DNA from: Flavobacterium quisquiliarum
Lineage (GTDB): Bacteria > Bacteroidota > Bacteroidia > Flavobacteriales > Flavobacteriaceae
Length of the DNA: 64,000 nucleotides
Assembly: GCF_019308285.1 (NCBI RefSeq)
Contig: NZ_WWEM01000020.1
Span: 62,001-126,000, forward strand
Direction of reading: 5' to 3'
Shown: positions 17,728 to 26,924 of the stretch, in pieces
Numbering within the stretch: the first letter of the stretch is position 1
Layout: each line of letters starts with the position of its first letter
The notes under the pieces: model-generated
What the model saw: the letters and a program-made list of their open reading frames with translations, nothing else
The model's database searches: none
What the model was told of the DNA's origin: nothing
Translations under genes and position numbers: made by a program

Positions 17728-18366
17728 ATGGCTTCTAAAAAAAATAATCCGAAAGAAGTAACGGAGAATGACTCCAATTCCCGTCGTGACTTTATAAAAA
17801 AATCGGGACTTTTTACTGCGCTGGCTTTTACACCACCTTCATTGGTAATGGCTTCAGAGAACAAATGGGATGAAAAAATAGCAGAGTATTTAGAGACGGT
17901 ACCGCTATCTATTGAAGTAAACGGTAAAAAACACAATCTTAATATCGAGCCGAGAACTACTTTGCTTGATTTGTTAAGAGAGCAATTACAGCTTACCGGA
18001 ACCAAAAAGGGCTGTGATCACGGACAATGCGGCGCCTGTACAGTTCATGTAAACGGAACGCGAATTTTATCCTGCCTGACTTTGGCATCCATGCAGCAAA
18101 ATGCAGAGGTTACTACAATTGAAGGGCTTGCAAAAGGAAAAAAACTGCACCCAATGCAGGAAGCTTTTATCAAACATGATGGTTTTCAGTGCGGTTATTG
18201 TACGCCTGGACAAATCATGTCGGGTATTGCCTGCATCAAAGAAGGCCATGCCAACAGCAGAGAAGAAATCAGAGAATACATGAGCGGTAATATCTGTCGA
18301 TGCGGTGCTTACCATAATATTGTAGATGCTATAACTGAAGTGAAGGAAGGAGGGAAAGAGTTATGA
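17728..18366 (+). CDS. Molybdenum hydroxylase [2Fe-2S] subunit with Tat signal (PaoA/YagT-like)
   Basis: The 212-residue protein starts at the ATG at 17728; an upstream extension is unlikely because it would precede the Tat motif. The twin-arginine signal is SRRDFIKK (Arg19-Arg20) followed by a hydrophobic stretch, so export to the periplasm with cofactors is expected. The eight cluster cysteines are present: Cys96, 101, 104 and 116 (plant-type) and Cys155, 158, 190 and 192 (CxxC...CRC). This is the electron-transfer subunit of a xanthine dehydrogenase/aldehyde oxidoreductase complex. It overlaps the FAD subunit gene by 4 bases (ATGA). Confidence 0.93.
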   Translation: MASKKNNPKEVTENDSNSRRDFIKKSGLFTALAFTPPSLVMASENKWDEKIAEYLETVPLSIEVNGKKHNLNIEPRTTLLDLLREQLQLTGTKKGCDHGQCGACTVHVNGTRILSCLTLASMQQNAEVTTIEGLAKGKKLHPMQEAFIKHDGFQCGYCTPGQIMSGIACIKEGHANSREEIREYMSGNICRCGAYHNIVDAITEVKEGGKEL

Positions 18367-19343
18367 AAAATTTCCAGATAATTAGAGCTTTATCATCAAG
18401 AACAGCCGTAACGAATATTAGCAAAGAAAATGAAGCTATGTTTATTGCAGGCGGAACAAATCTGGTGGATTTAATGAAAAAGAATGTTGTAGCGCCAGAC
18501 AAATTAATTGATATCAACGGTTTAGATTTAAAGGAAATAGAATTTGTAAAAGGAAAAGTTTCGATAGGCGCTTTAGCAAAAAACAGTCAGGTTGCTGAAG
18601 ATGTAGCAATAAAAGAAAAACATCCTTTATTGTCTTTAGCTTTAGCAGCAGGAGCTTCACAACAAATCAGGCACATGGCAACAGTTGGCGGTAATATGCT
18701 GCAGAAAACTAGATGTTCGTATTATTACAATACCGATATGCCATGTAACAAAAGAACACCAAAAAGTGGCTGCGGAGCTATTGGCGGTTCCAACAGGATG
18801 CACGCTATTTTTGGAGCTTCAGATAGTTGCATTGCCGTTCATCCAAGTGATATGTGTATTGCATTGGCTGCATTAGACGCGCAGGTTTTAGTTGAAGGAC
18901 CAAAAGGCAAAAGACAAATTAAATTTACTGATTTTCATCGTCTGCCAGGAAATACGCCTGAAAAAGACAATACTTTGGAAGCAAAAGAATTGATTACTTC
19001 TGTTGAAATTCCAGATCATAATTTTACCAAAAACGTACATTATCTAAAGGTTCGTGATAGAACGAGTTATGCCTTTGCATTAGTTTCTGTTGCTGCAGCA
19101 TTAGATTTAAAGAATAATGTAATAAATGATGTCAGACTAGCAATGGGTGGCGTGGCACATAAACCGTGGCGATTAACTGAAGCAGAAGAATTTCTAAAAG
19201 GGAAAACAGTTTCAGAAGAAGTTTTTAGACAAGCAGGCGATTTAGCTATGAAAGGTGCTAGAACTTATGGCGGAAATGACTTTAAAATTACGCTTGGAGC
19301 GAATACTATAACAGAAGCACTTACGATAGCAGCATCAAAATAA
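18363..19343 (+). CDS. Molybdenum hydroxylase FAD subunit with [4Fe-4S] insert (PaoB/YagS-like)
   Basis: The 326-residue protein has the FAD-binding motifs FIAGGTNLVD (about 27-36) and ATVGGNMLQ (about 106-114). An insert holds Cys118, 128, 137 and 156 (TRCSYYY, PCNKR, SGCGAIGG, DSCIAVHPSD), the pattern of the extra [4Fe-4S] cluster in PaoB-type subunits. FAD passes electrons from the FeS subunit to an acceptor. This cluster favours a PaoABC-like aldehyde oxidoreductase over classical xanthine dehydrogenase. It sits between, and is probably cotranscribed with, the other two subunits. Confidence 0.92.
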   Translation: MKNFQIIRALSSRTAVTNISKENEAMFIAGGTNLVDLMKKNVVAPDKLIDINGLDLKEIEFVKGKVSIGALAKNSQVAEDVAIKEKHPLLSLALAAGASQQIRHMATVGGNMLQKTRCSYYYNTDMPCNKRTPKSGCGAIGGSNRMHAIFGASDSCIAVHPSDMCIALAALDAQVLVEGPKGKRQIKFTDFHRLPGNTPEKDNTLEAKELITSVEIPDHNFTKNVHYLKVRDRTSYAFALVSVAAALDLKNNVINDVRLAMGGVAHKPWRLTEAEEFLKGKTVSEEVFRQAGDLAMKGARTYGGNDFKITLGANTITEALTIAASK

Positions 19344-19351
19344 TTAGAATT

Positions 19352-21556
19352 ATGAGCAAGACAAGTAATATTAATAGAGTTGACGGATTTGCTAAAGTAA
19401 CGGGTTCTGCAACATATTCTGCTGAATACAAAACACCTGGAGTGGTTTATGGCTGTTTGGTGGGAAGTACTATTGCTAGAGGAAGAATCAAGAGTATTGA
19501 TACTAAAAAAGCAGAATGGGCACCTGGAGTTTTAGCTGTCATTACCCATTTGAATGTGGATAAACCTACAGGATATCAAAAGGTAAAAGACAAACGTAAT
19601 TTTGGGCAGCCATTACAAATTTTTAAAGATGACTCAGTATTATACTATGATCAGCCAATTGCTTTGGTTATTGCAGATACTTTTGAGCGCATGCAATATG
19701 CTGCGAGTTTAATCAAAGCAGATTATTTTAAGGAAGAGCATTCAACAGATCTTCAAAAAGCAGCTGATAAAGAGAAAAAAATAGATACCGAAAAAGGTAA
19801 TGATTACCATCGTGGAGAACATGACGGCTATAAAAATGCTGAGGTTATTTTTGAAGCCGAATATACCATTCCGACAGAAGTTCATAATCCGATGGAATTG
19901 GCTAATATCATCGCGAAATGGGATGGAAACAAACCGACTTTATATACTAAAAGTCAGGGAGTAGAAGGAACACGAAGAAGTGTCGCAGGAGTTTTTGATG
20001 TTCCTGTTGAGGATGTTTCGGTGTTTTCAGAATATCTGGGCGGAGCATTTGGAATGGGATTACATACTTGGCCTTATGAAATTGCCGCTTTGATGGGCGC
20101 AAAGAAATTAAATCGTCCAGTAAAATTGGTTTTGCATCGAGAACAAATGTTTACTAATGTTGGTTTCAGACCCTTTACAATTCAGAAAATGGGTCTTGGA
20201 GCTACAAAAGCGGGAAAACTAACAGGTTTAACTCATGAAGCTGTTGCGATGACTTCCAGTTATGAAGATTTCATGGAAGGAACGGTAAACATGTCCCGAT
20301 TTATTTATGATTGTGCTAATGTTTCGACACGTTATCGTATTGTGCCTTTGGACACTTGTACACCAATCTGGATGCGTGGCCCAGGAGAAGCAACCGGTTC
20401 GTTTGCGTTGGAATGCGCAATGGATGAGATGGCCTATAAATTAAACTTGGATCCAATTGAATTCCGCAAACTAAATTATGCGGAAAAAGATCAGGAGCAG
20501 AATAAACCTTGGAGCAGTAAATACCTTTTGGAATGTTATGAAGGCGGAATGGAACGCATTGGCTGGAAAAATCGTAAAAATGAACCAGGTTCAGTTAAAG
20601 AAGGAAACTGGCTCGTAGGTTACGGAATGGGAACAGGAACTTTTGGCTGTTACAGAAGTCCAACTTCAGTAAAAGCAAAATTTTTACCTGACGGAAATTT
20701 AGTACTGCAATGCAGTGTAAACGATATGGGGCCAGGAACTGCAACCATGATGACAGCAATTGGCGCTGAAATTACAGGACTTCCTGTTGAAAATATAATC
20801 ATTGAAATGGGAAAAAGCGGACTGCCAAAAGGCCCAACTCAAGGAGGGTCGGCTACGACTTCATCGGTCGGTTCTGCGGTACATGATGCTTGTAATTTAT
20901 TAGTCAGTAAAGCGGTCGGATTAGCGAGTGGAACTTTAGCATTTAAGGGAATTCCTATTACAGAGTTGACTTTTGAAAATGGAGTAATTTCGTCTAAAAA
21001 GAACAGTTCAAAAAGCGTTACGTTAGCCTCTTTGTTAACAGCGAATAAATTAGACGAACTGACGGTAGAAAATCTTTCAAAGGCAGATGAAGAAGCGAAG
21101 AAATATTCTATTTATTCTTTTTCGGTACATTTTGTAAAAGTTTTGGTGAATCCAAATCTGGGTAAAATTCGATTGGCACATGTAGTTTCCTGTGCTGATA
21201 TTGGAACGGTAATCAACCAAAAAACTTCAGCAGGACAAATGTATGGTGGTGCGGTAGGGGGAATCGGAATGGGGTTGATGGAAGCTTTAGAAATCGATCA
21301 TCGTTTTGGTCGTCCAATCAATAATAATTTTGCTGATTATCATGTTCCTGTAAATGCTGATATTGAAAAACAGGAAGTTTTTTTCGTTAATAAAAAAGAC
21401 CCAATCAGTAATCCAATGGGAACAAAAGGATTAGGAGAAACTGCTTTGGTTGGAATGGCGCCTGCAATTGCAAATGCCGTTTTTAATGCCACTGGAAAGC
21501 GAGTTAGAGATCTGCCGATTACATTAGATAAAATTATAGAAACCGTTAAGGTTTAA
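19352..21556 (+). CDS. Molybdenum hydroxylase catalytic (molybdopterin) subunit (PaoC/YagR-like)
   Basis: The 734-residue protein has the large-subunit architecture of the xanthine oxidase family. Visible motifs include GGAFGMGLHTWPYE (molybdopterin contact), MRGPGEATGSFALE, TQGGSATTSSVGSAV and the C-terminal GTKGLGETALVG with the catalytic Glu696. Length and the absence of FeS/FAD parts fit the separate large subunit of a three-subunit enzyme. It would hydroxylate aldehydes or N-heterocycles using water, probably in the periplasm via the Tat signal of the small subunit. The substrate cannot be told from sequence. A terminator follows at once. Confidence 0.93.
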   Translation: MSKTSNINRVDGFAKVTGSATYSAEYKTPGVVYGCLVGSTIARGRIKSIDTKKAEWAPGVLAVITHLNVDKPTGYQKVKDKRNFGQPLQIFKDDSVLYYDQPIALVIADTFERMQYAASLIKADYFKEEHSTDLQKAADKEKKIDTEKGNDYHRGEHDGYKNAEVIFEAEYTIPTEVHNPMELANIIAKWDGNKPTLYTKSQGVEGTRRSVAGVFDVPVEDVSVFSEYLGGAFGMGLHTWPYEIAALMGAKKLNRPVKLVLHREQMFTNVGFRPFTIQKMGLGATKAGKLTGLTHEAVAMTSSYEDFMEGTVNMSRFIYDCANVSTRYRIVPLDTCTPIWMRGPGEATGSFALECAMDEMAYKLNLDPIEFRKLNYAEKDQEQNKPWSSKYLLECYEGGMERIGWKNRKNEPGSVKEGNWLVGYGMGTGTFGCYRSPTSVKAKFLPDGNLVLQCSVNDMGPGTATMMTAIGAEITGLPVENIIIEMGKSGLPKGPTQGGSATTSSVGSAVHDACNLLVSKAVGLASGTLAFKGIPITELTFENGVISSKKNSSKSVTLASLLTANKLDELTVENLSKADEEAKKYSIYSFSVHFVKVLVNPNLGKIRLAHVVSCADIGTVINQKTSAGQMYGGAVGGIGMGLMEALEIDHRFGRPINNNFADYHVPVNADIEKQEVFFVNKKDPISNPMGTKGLGETALVGMAPAIANAVFNATGKRVRDLPITLDKIIETVKV

Positions 21557-21558
21557 AA

Positions 21559-21592
21559 ACAAAAAGAGATATTGAAAAATGTCTCTTTTTGT
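21559..21592 (+). terminator. Intrinsic terminator after the molybdenum hydroxylase operon
   Basis: An 11-bp stem (ACAAAAAGAGA / TCTCTTTTTGT) encloses a short loop and is followed by TTT. It begins 2 bases after the stop codon. Confidence 0.8.
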
Positions 21593-21616
21593 TTTACGCT
21601 CCGATTTTAAACATAA

Positions 21617-21636
21617 CCCGTGGTTTCAACCACGGG
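21617..21636. repeat. Palindromic repeat, family D (single unit)
   Basis: CCCGTGGTT-TC-AACCACGGG has perfect 9-bp arms. The same unit occurs at 24275-24306 and twice at 46243-46317. Confidence 0.85.
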
Positions 21637-21723
21637 AAATAATTTGTCTTGTCGCTTTTGATTGTGTCTATGTTTATTCCGGATTGTATTTAGAAATGTA
21701 GAAAAATATTCAAAAAAAAATTA

Positions 21724-22881
21724 TCAGTTTATAGCAATAGGTCTATTTCTTTCTAAAAATTTCCTCAATAGAATCATTAAAAAAGCTAACGTACCAAATG
21801 CCATAGTAAGCCAAGGTGTATATTGAACACCTTTATTAACGATAATCAATCCTCCAACTGTTGTACCTAAAGTAACTCCCAGATTCCCAAAAGAAGTAGC
21901 AAGACTATTCGCAAATTGAAGTGAATCAGGTGCCGATGAAATCATATAAGTCGAAGCATTCAGAAAACTGGGAGAATATAAAAATCCCCAAAGGGCCACC
22001 ACAAAAATTATGGCAATCGTATTGGAACCAGAAAAATAAAGTAATATGGGAATAATGATTGTTCCTGATAAAAACAGGGCAGTTGTATTGGCTATATTTT
22101 TGTTTAGCATTTTCCCAGACACACGATTAGCAATGACGCCTATTACCCCAAATATAAAAAGCATATAACTTACCATTTTACCGTCCATTCCTTTGGCTTT
22201 ATTCAAATATTCGGCAAAATAACTGTAAGTAGAAAACCAGGCGGCTATCATAAAGAAATTCATAGCTGTGCTTATAATAAAAATAGGCTGCGTTAGTATT
22301 TTCAGTTGACTAGAATAAGACTTTTTTTCTGTAACTGGCATTTTGGGTAAAAAGAAATAAATTACAAGTAAAGCTATAATACTTACCAGAGATTGAATCA
22401 TAAAAGAATATTGCCATGAAAATATGCTGGCTAACCAAGTTGCAAAAGGAACTGTCGAAACCATCGCAATTGCAACGCCATTAAAAACAATACTCATGAG
22501 TTCATTTTCCTGTTTTTTATTGCCTACTGAAATAGCCACTGATAAAGCTGTGGCAATATAAACAGGCTGTAAAAATGCCGGAAGTATTCGAACCAGCATC
22601 AGTAACCAAAAGGGTGGAGAAAATGATGAAATTATTCCTGTAAAAATAAAGATAATTAGTGATGTAAGCATTATTTTTTTACGATCAAAACCTGAAGTGA
22701 GTAAGGTCATGAAAGGACCTGTTAAGGCAATTACTAAAGCAAAAGCACTGAGCAGCATTCCCGCTTTATCAATGCTTAAATTATAATGTTCGGCAATCTG
22801 AGGCAGAATCCCAATTACACCAAATTCTGTAGTGATAACAGCAATAAAACCTAAACATCCGATGTACGCGTATTTTTTCAT
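21724..22881 (-). CDS. MFS transporter (DHA1-type efflux)
   Basis: This 385-residue protein has about 12 hydrophobic segments along its length. The N-terminal GCLGFIAVITTEFGVIGILPQ and the loop motif SGFDRKKIM between helices 2 and 3 fit the drug/sugar efflux (AraJ/YdhP-like) branch of the major facilitator superfamily. It overlaps the esterase gene by 4 bases and is cotranscribed with it. The HxlR-type regulator divergent from that pair probably controls both, which suggests stress- or compound-induced efflux. The substrate is unknown. Confidence 0.88.
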   Translation of the reverse strand: MKKYAYIGCLGFIAVITTEFGVIGILPQIAEHYNLSIDKAGMLLSAFALVIALTGPFMTLLTSGFDRKKIMLTSLIIFIFTGIISSFSPPFWLLMLVRILPAFLQPVYIATALSVAISVGNKKQENELMSIVFNGVAIAMVSTVPFATWLASIFSWQYSFMIQSLVSIIALLVIYFFLPKMPVTEKKSYSSQLKILTQPIFIISTAMNFFMIAAWFSTYSYFAEYLNKAKGMDGKMVSYMLFIFGVIGVIANRVSGKMLNKNIANTTALFLSGTIIIPILLYFSGSNTIAIIFVVALWGFLYSPSFLNASTYMISSAPDSLQFANSLATSFGNLGVTLGTTVGGLIIVNKGVQYTPWLTMAFGTLAFLMILLRKFLERNRPIAIN

Positions 22882-23795
22882 TTTATTAAAACAGTATTAT
22901 TTAAAAAATCTACTATATCCTGTATCAAAATTTTAGACTCATCAATAAATCCTCCCATTTGAAAGAAACCATGAGTTGTTCCCTTATATAGATTTAATTT
23001 GACACTTCCTTCAGCTTTTTTTATTTTTTTGGAGTATTGAATCGCTTCATCTCTTAAAGGATCATATTCTGCCACAGCGATGAATGTGGGAGGCAGTCCT
23101 GATAAATCATTTGCTAATAAAGGAACAGCATCTGGATTATCTTCATGTTGTTTGGATAAATACCAATCCCATGCTTGAATCCCACCTTTTAAATCGAGAA
23201 GAGGTCCGTTTTGAAATTCAATCCAAGAAGCTGTTTTTAAATCATTGTTTGTTACAGGATAGATAAGCAATTGTACCGCAATTTTACTTCTGAATTTTCT
23301 TGTAATTGATGAAGCCAAAGCGCCACCCGCACTGTCACCTGCAATGATTATTTTTTCTGGATTAATATTAAGTGATAAGGCATTTTCAATCAACCATTTT
23401 ACAGCAAATTCACAATCGTGTAATCCTGCCGGAAAAGGATATTCTGGTGCAAGCCGATAATCTACCGAAATTATAGTTGATTGTGTCGCATTAGACAGTT
23501 GTCTTAAAGGTGTATCGTGTGTTTCAAGGCTTCCGGCATTAAACCAGCCGCCGTGAAAATAAATAATTACAGGTTGTTTGTCATTATTGTTCGGACGATA
23601 AATTCGTAAGTTAATTGAATTACCAGCATTTGATAATGTCTGTTCTGTAATTTGAAAAACGGCTTCTTTTTCTCCGGCCAGAGGTATAAATTTTTCGTAA
23701 AAAGCCCTGTTTGCCTCCCATGGATTTAGATTCTCATCTATTTCAATTTTTTGTATAAAGTCCAATACATCTTGTACTTCTTTTGATAGTATCAT
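22878..23795 (-). CDS. Alpha/beta hydrolase, HSL-type esterase
   Basis: The 305-residue enzyme has the hormone-sensitive-lipase oxyanion motif HGGW (81-84), the nucleophile Ser155 in GDSAGG, and probable catalytic Asp245 (EYDPLRDE) and His275 (THGFF). No signal peptide is present, so it is cytoplasmic. It likely cleaves small carboxyl esters. Its gene is the first of a two-gene operon with an MFS transporter and is divergent from an HxlR regulator, suggesting a detoxification unit that hydrolyses and exports a compound. Confidence 0.92.
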   Translation of the reverse strand: MILSKEVQDVLDFIQKIEIDENLNPWEANRAFYEKFIPLAGEKEAVFQITEQTLSNAGNSINLRIYRPNNNDKQPVIIYFHGGWFNAGSLETHDTPLRQLSNATQSTIISVDYRLAPEYPFPAGLHDCEFAVKWLIENALSLNINPEKIIIAGDSAGGALASSITRKFRSKIAVQLLIYPVTNNDLKTASWIEFQNGPLLDLKGGIQAWDWYLSKQHEDNPDAVPLLANDLSGLPPTFIAVAEYDPLRDEAIQYSKKIKKAEGSVKLNLYKGTTHGFFQMGGFIDESKILIQDIVDFLNNTVLIK

Positions 23796-23838
23796 ATTAT
23801 TTTTATTAGGATGATGGACAAAATTATTTCACAATCCC

Positions 23839-23873
23839 TAAATTTGTATGGTACACATTCAAATGTATGGTAC
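23839..23873. promoter_or_regulatory. Probable HxlR operator overlapping divergent promoters
   Basis: TGTATGGTAC occurs twice in direct orientation, at 23845-23854 and 23864-23873, a 19-base period close to two helical turns. TAAATTTG (23839-23846) is an exact TAnnTTTG -7 element facing right toward the HxlR gene. CAAATGTA (23860-23867) is the same element facing left toward the esterase gene. The repeats overlap both, as expected for a repressor site. The -33 elements are not clear. Confidence 0.5.
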
Positions 23874-23890
23874 TAACAAATTTGTAAGTA

Positions 23891-24271
23891 ATGGGAAAAA
23901 GAAAAGAAAATTCAACTAATATGTTGAATGAGAACTATATCACAGAAAGCTGTAATTTAACTTATGCAGTATGTAAAATAGGAGGAAGATGGAAGTTGTT
24001 AATCCTTTGCAAGCTTGAGAATGGAAAATTACGTTTCAGTGAATTACGTAATCAAATAAAAGGCATTACAGAACGTATGCTGACTCTTCAATTAAGAGAG
24101 CTTGAAAAAGAAGGTTTGATTAAAAGAACTGTTTATGCAGAAGTTCCTCCAAGAGTAGATTATGAGTTAACCGAAATTGCTAAAGAATTAGTTCCTATAT
24201 GGAATCAATTGAGTAATTGGGGAGCAAAACATAAGGAAATCCTATTGTCATCAGTTTCTTCTTCTATATAA
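23891..24271 (+). CDS. HxlR-family transcriptional regulator
   Basis: The 126-residue winged-helix protein has CNLTYAVCKIGGRWKLLILC (about residues 17-36), the typical HxlR start with a conserved early Cys, followed by LRFSELRNQIKGITERMLTL and YELTEIAKELVPIW. Members often sense electrophiles or redox state through that Cys and regulate a divergent gene. Here the divergent esterase-transporter operon is the obvious target. Confidence 0.92.
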   Translation: MGKRKENSTNMLNENYITESCNLTYAVCKIGGRWKLLILCKLENGKLRFSELRNQIKGITERMLTLQLRELEKEGLIKRTVYAEVPPRVDYELTEIAKELVPIWNQLSNWGAKHKEILLSSVSSSI

Positions 24272-24274
24272 AAC

Positions 24275-24306
24275 ACATAGCCCGTGGTTAAAACCACGGG
24301 CTATGT
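24275..24306. terminator. Family D palindrome acting as a bidirectional terminator
   Basis: Perfect 15-bp arms (ACATAGCCCGTGGTT and complement) with a 2-base loop lie 4 bases after the HxlR stop and before the convergent DUF2911 gene. The same core occurs elsewhere as an intergenic repeat, so termination may be a side role. Confidence 0.6.
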
Positions 24307-24338
24307 TTATAGAGAATTATATTTTTAAAACGGATTAA

Positions 24339-24902
24339 TTATTTAACCGTAATTGGTAATTCAGCAGTTGTTTTATCCCAGCCAATCACAAGATTTGCAA
24401 TGTTGCCTTCAGTAGTAAAAGCAATTGATAAAGCCTCGATTGGAGTAGAAACTGGATTAACAGGAACAGAAACTCTTACAACGTCTTTGCTTTCGTCATA
24501 AGCATAACCACCCCATAAATCTAATTCTTTGTTGATAATTACTGTCCATTTATCTTTTTCAGGTATTACAAATAAACTGTAGTATCCCGCAGGAACTTTT
24601 TTACCGCCGATTGTTACGTCTTTGTAGAATTTGATTTCTGTATTTTCATTAGCACCAACTCTCCAAACTTCACCAAATTTTACAACGTCACCAAAAATAG
24701 TTCTTCCTTTTGCAGAAGGTCTTGCATAAGTAACTTTTACAACTGGATTTGGATTATCTGTTTTTTTGAATTTAACAGCCTTGTTTGGGAAATAAGAAAT
24801 ATCAACTGGACTTGCATCAAGAGGAGCAAATTTTACCACATCTTGCGCCTGAACTGTAATGGCAGCAAACAAAGTAACTGCCAGTAAACATAATTTTTTC
24901 AT
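24339..24902 (-). CDS. Secreted DUF2911 protein
   Basis: The 187-residue protein has a signal peptide ending VQAQ (about residue 20). The rest matches DUF2911: ARPSAKGRTIFGDVVKFGEV, WRVGANENTEIKF, GKKVPAGYYSLFVIP and NKELDLWGGYAYDE. The fold is beta-rich and periplasmic or surface-exposed; no biochemical role is established for the family. It stands alone between the HxlR gene and the polysaccharide locus, so a link to either is not shown. Confidence 0.88.
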   Translation of the reverse strand: MKKLCLLAVTLFAAITVQAQDVVKFAPLDASPVDISYFPNKAVKFKKTDNPNPVVKVTYARPSAKGRTIFGDVVKFGEVWRVGANENTEIKFYKDVTIGGKKVPAGYYSLFVIPEKDKWTVIINKELDLWGGYAYDESKDVVRVSVPVNPVSTPIEALSIAFTTEGNIANLVIGWDKTTAELPITVK

Positions 24903-25006
24903 AGGATTACAATTTTTAGAATTACTACAAAGTAAATTAATAATGAAGAAAAATCATATAATTCCAGTTTGTTTTTTGTTAATGAATTGGTAATAACGAA
25001 TAAATT

Positions 25007-26806
25007 TTACTGTTCTTTTTTCTTTTTCGCGTACCAGTCCTGCATGATGTAAAATGCTTTTTTCTTCTCTCCATCATTTGAGATTAGACCTTTACGGTTA
25101 TAACCATCCTGAATACCTGGAAGCAATCTTTTTGGAGATCTGAAATCAACCAGAATCCACGGACTTGTGCCACTTAAGTGAGGAATTTTTTCAATCATTT
25201 TTAAATTCTGAATGTATAGATATTCCTGATATTCTTCTGTCCAGCGTTCGTTTTTCTCTCCATGAAAACCAGCTTTGGCATCACCTCCAAATTCTGAAAC
25301 AAAGACAGGTTTGTTGTATGGCGTAGTCCAGAATGTTTTTTCAGCATTTTCTAAATTACCTCCATACCAGCCTAAATATTGGTTGAAAGCAATAATGTCA
25401 AGCGATTTACCAATTTCATCATCAATTTTTCCATTATGTGATAGTAAGGCAGCACTGATTAATCTTGTATCATCTAATGATCTTGTATGAGTTACCAAAT
25501 TTGTGATAAAAGTATTTCGCGCATCAGAAACCGGAGTTTCATTAGCCATAGACCAAATAACAATACTGGCTCTGTTTTTATCTCTTGTAATCGCAGCAGT
25601 TAACTGATCCTGGGCATTCTTATAAGTGTTTTCATTTTTAAACTCAACGGTCCAGTAAACCGGAATTTCTTCCCAAAACATTAATCCCATTTTATCTGCT
25701 TCTCTTACCATATTTTCATTATGTGGATAATGTGCCAGACGAACATAATTACAGCCCATTTCTTTAGCCCAATTTAGCAAACGTAATGCATCTTCTTGCG
25801 AATTGGCACGTCCACCTTTGGCATTTTCTTCGTGAATCGAAATGCCGCGTAAAAAGACAGGTTTTCCGTTTAATAAGATTTTATCTTCTTTTGTTTCAAT
25901 CGTTCTGAAACCAATTTTATCATTTATTTTTTTTCCGTTAAAGTCAACAGTCACGTCATATAACTTTGGATTTTCCGGTGACCAATACGAGATTTTTTTC
26001 GCAGGAATTTCAAAATTTAAAATTCCATTAGCACCAATTTTTCCTTTGTAATTGATTTTTAGTTCCGGAATAGAAATTGCAACCAGATTTTGTGCCGGAT
26101 TTAAATTATTGATTTTAATAAAACCGGAAATAACATTTGCATTTCCTTTCTTCAGCTGTATATTGTAATCTTCCACAAAAGCGTTTTCTTCTTCAATTAA
26201 AGTTACATCGCGGGTTATTCCGCCATAATTCCACCAATCAGTATTCACAGTAGGAACATCTTCTTTATGGCGTGTATTATCTACTTTAATAACCAAATAA
26301 TTTCCGGTTGGTTTTACAATAGAAGTAATTTCATAATTGAAAGGTGTAAAACCGCCTTCGTGTGTTCCCAGCTTTTTTCCGTTTAAATAAACATCGGCTT
26401 TGTAGTTAATGGCTCCTAAATAAACAAAAAGACGTTTATTAGCGGCTAAATTATAATCAAAAGATTTTTTGAACCAGACATTGCCTTCGTAGTATTTTAA
26501 TTCCATAACCTGCGAGTTCCAGTCACCCGGAATATTGATTGTTGGTGATTTATCAAAATCGTACTCTACTAATTCCTGTTTGTTTTGAGCATGATAATTC
26601 GTAAAAAAAGATCCTTTCGCCGGTTTTTCACTTTTGTCATATTGATCAAGGTGAAAGCTGTAAAAGCCAGTTTGATAAGGATCGACAATGTAATTCCACA
26701 CACCGTTTAATGAAGTGGTATTTCGGTTTGGAACGTTTGATATTAGATTTTGTGCAGACGCTAAAACGGATGAGGTTAGGAGTAATGCGGTTAATAGTTT
26801 TTTCAT
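25007..26806 (-). CDS. GH2 beta-glucuronidase
   Basis: I chose the ATG at 26806; the 17-codon upstream extension reads through a family A repeat (MCLSAFVAK). The 599-residue protein then begins with a signal peptide ending VLASAQ. GH2 layout is clear: jelly-roll (about 25-190), Ig-like domain, then a TIM barrel with the acid/base Glu in SMANETP (about 425) and the nucleophile Glu in VSEFGGD (about 504). YNRKGL (about 568) provides the N-x-K motif that binds the uronate carboxylate in glucuronidases such as E. coli GUS, so beta-glucuronidase is favoured over galactosidase. It would remove terminal glucuronate from imported oligosaccharides. Confidence 0.85.
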   Translation of the reverse strand: MKKLLTALLLTSSVLASAQNLISNVPNRNTTSLNGVWNYIVDPYQTGFYSFHLDQYDKSEKPAKGSFFTNYHAQNKQELVEYDFDKSPTINIPGDWNSQVMELKYYEGNVWFKKSFDYNLAANKRLFVYLGAINYKADVYLNGKKLGTHEGGFTPFNYEITSIVKPTGNYLVIKVDNTRHKEDVPTVNTDWWNYGGITRDVTLIEEENAFVEDYNIQLKKGNANVISGFIKINNLNPAQNLVAISIPELKINYKGKIGANGILNFEIPAKKISYWSPENPKLYDVTVDFNGKKINDKIGFRTIETKEDKILLNGKPVFLRGISIHEENAKGGRANSQEDALRLLNWAKEMGCNYVRLAHYPHNENMVREADKMGLMFWEEIPVYWTVEFKNENTYKNAQDQLTAAITRDKNRASIVIWSMANETPVSDARNTFITNLVTHTRSLDDTRLISAALLSHNGKIDDEIGKSLDIIAFNQYLGWYGGNLENAEKTFWTTPYNKPVFVSEFGGDAKAGFHGEKNERWTEEYQEYLYIQNLKMIEKIPHLSGTSPWILVDFRSPKRLLPGIQDGYNRKGLISNDGEKKKAFYIMQDWYAKKKKEQ

Positions 26807-26831
26807 TTTTGTATTAATTTGTTTTTGTGTT

Positions 26832-26922
26832 TTTGCCACGAAGGCGCTAAGGCACAAAGTTTTTTTTTTTGTCAGGATGACAAACCAAGCTAAAAAAGCT
26901 TAGTGCCTTTGTGGCCAGAAAA
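26832..26922. repeat. Inverted pair of family A repeats between two GH2 genes
   Basis: A - strand copy (26832-26862, TTTTGCCACGAAGGCGCTAA...) faces a + strand copy (26891-26922, ...CTTAGTGCCTTTGTGGCC). They bracket a short spacer and nearly fill the gap between the two glycosidase genes. Confidence 0.85.
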
Positions 26923-26924
26923 TT

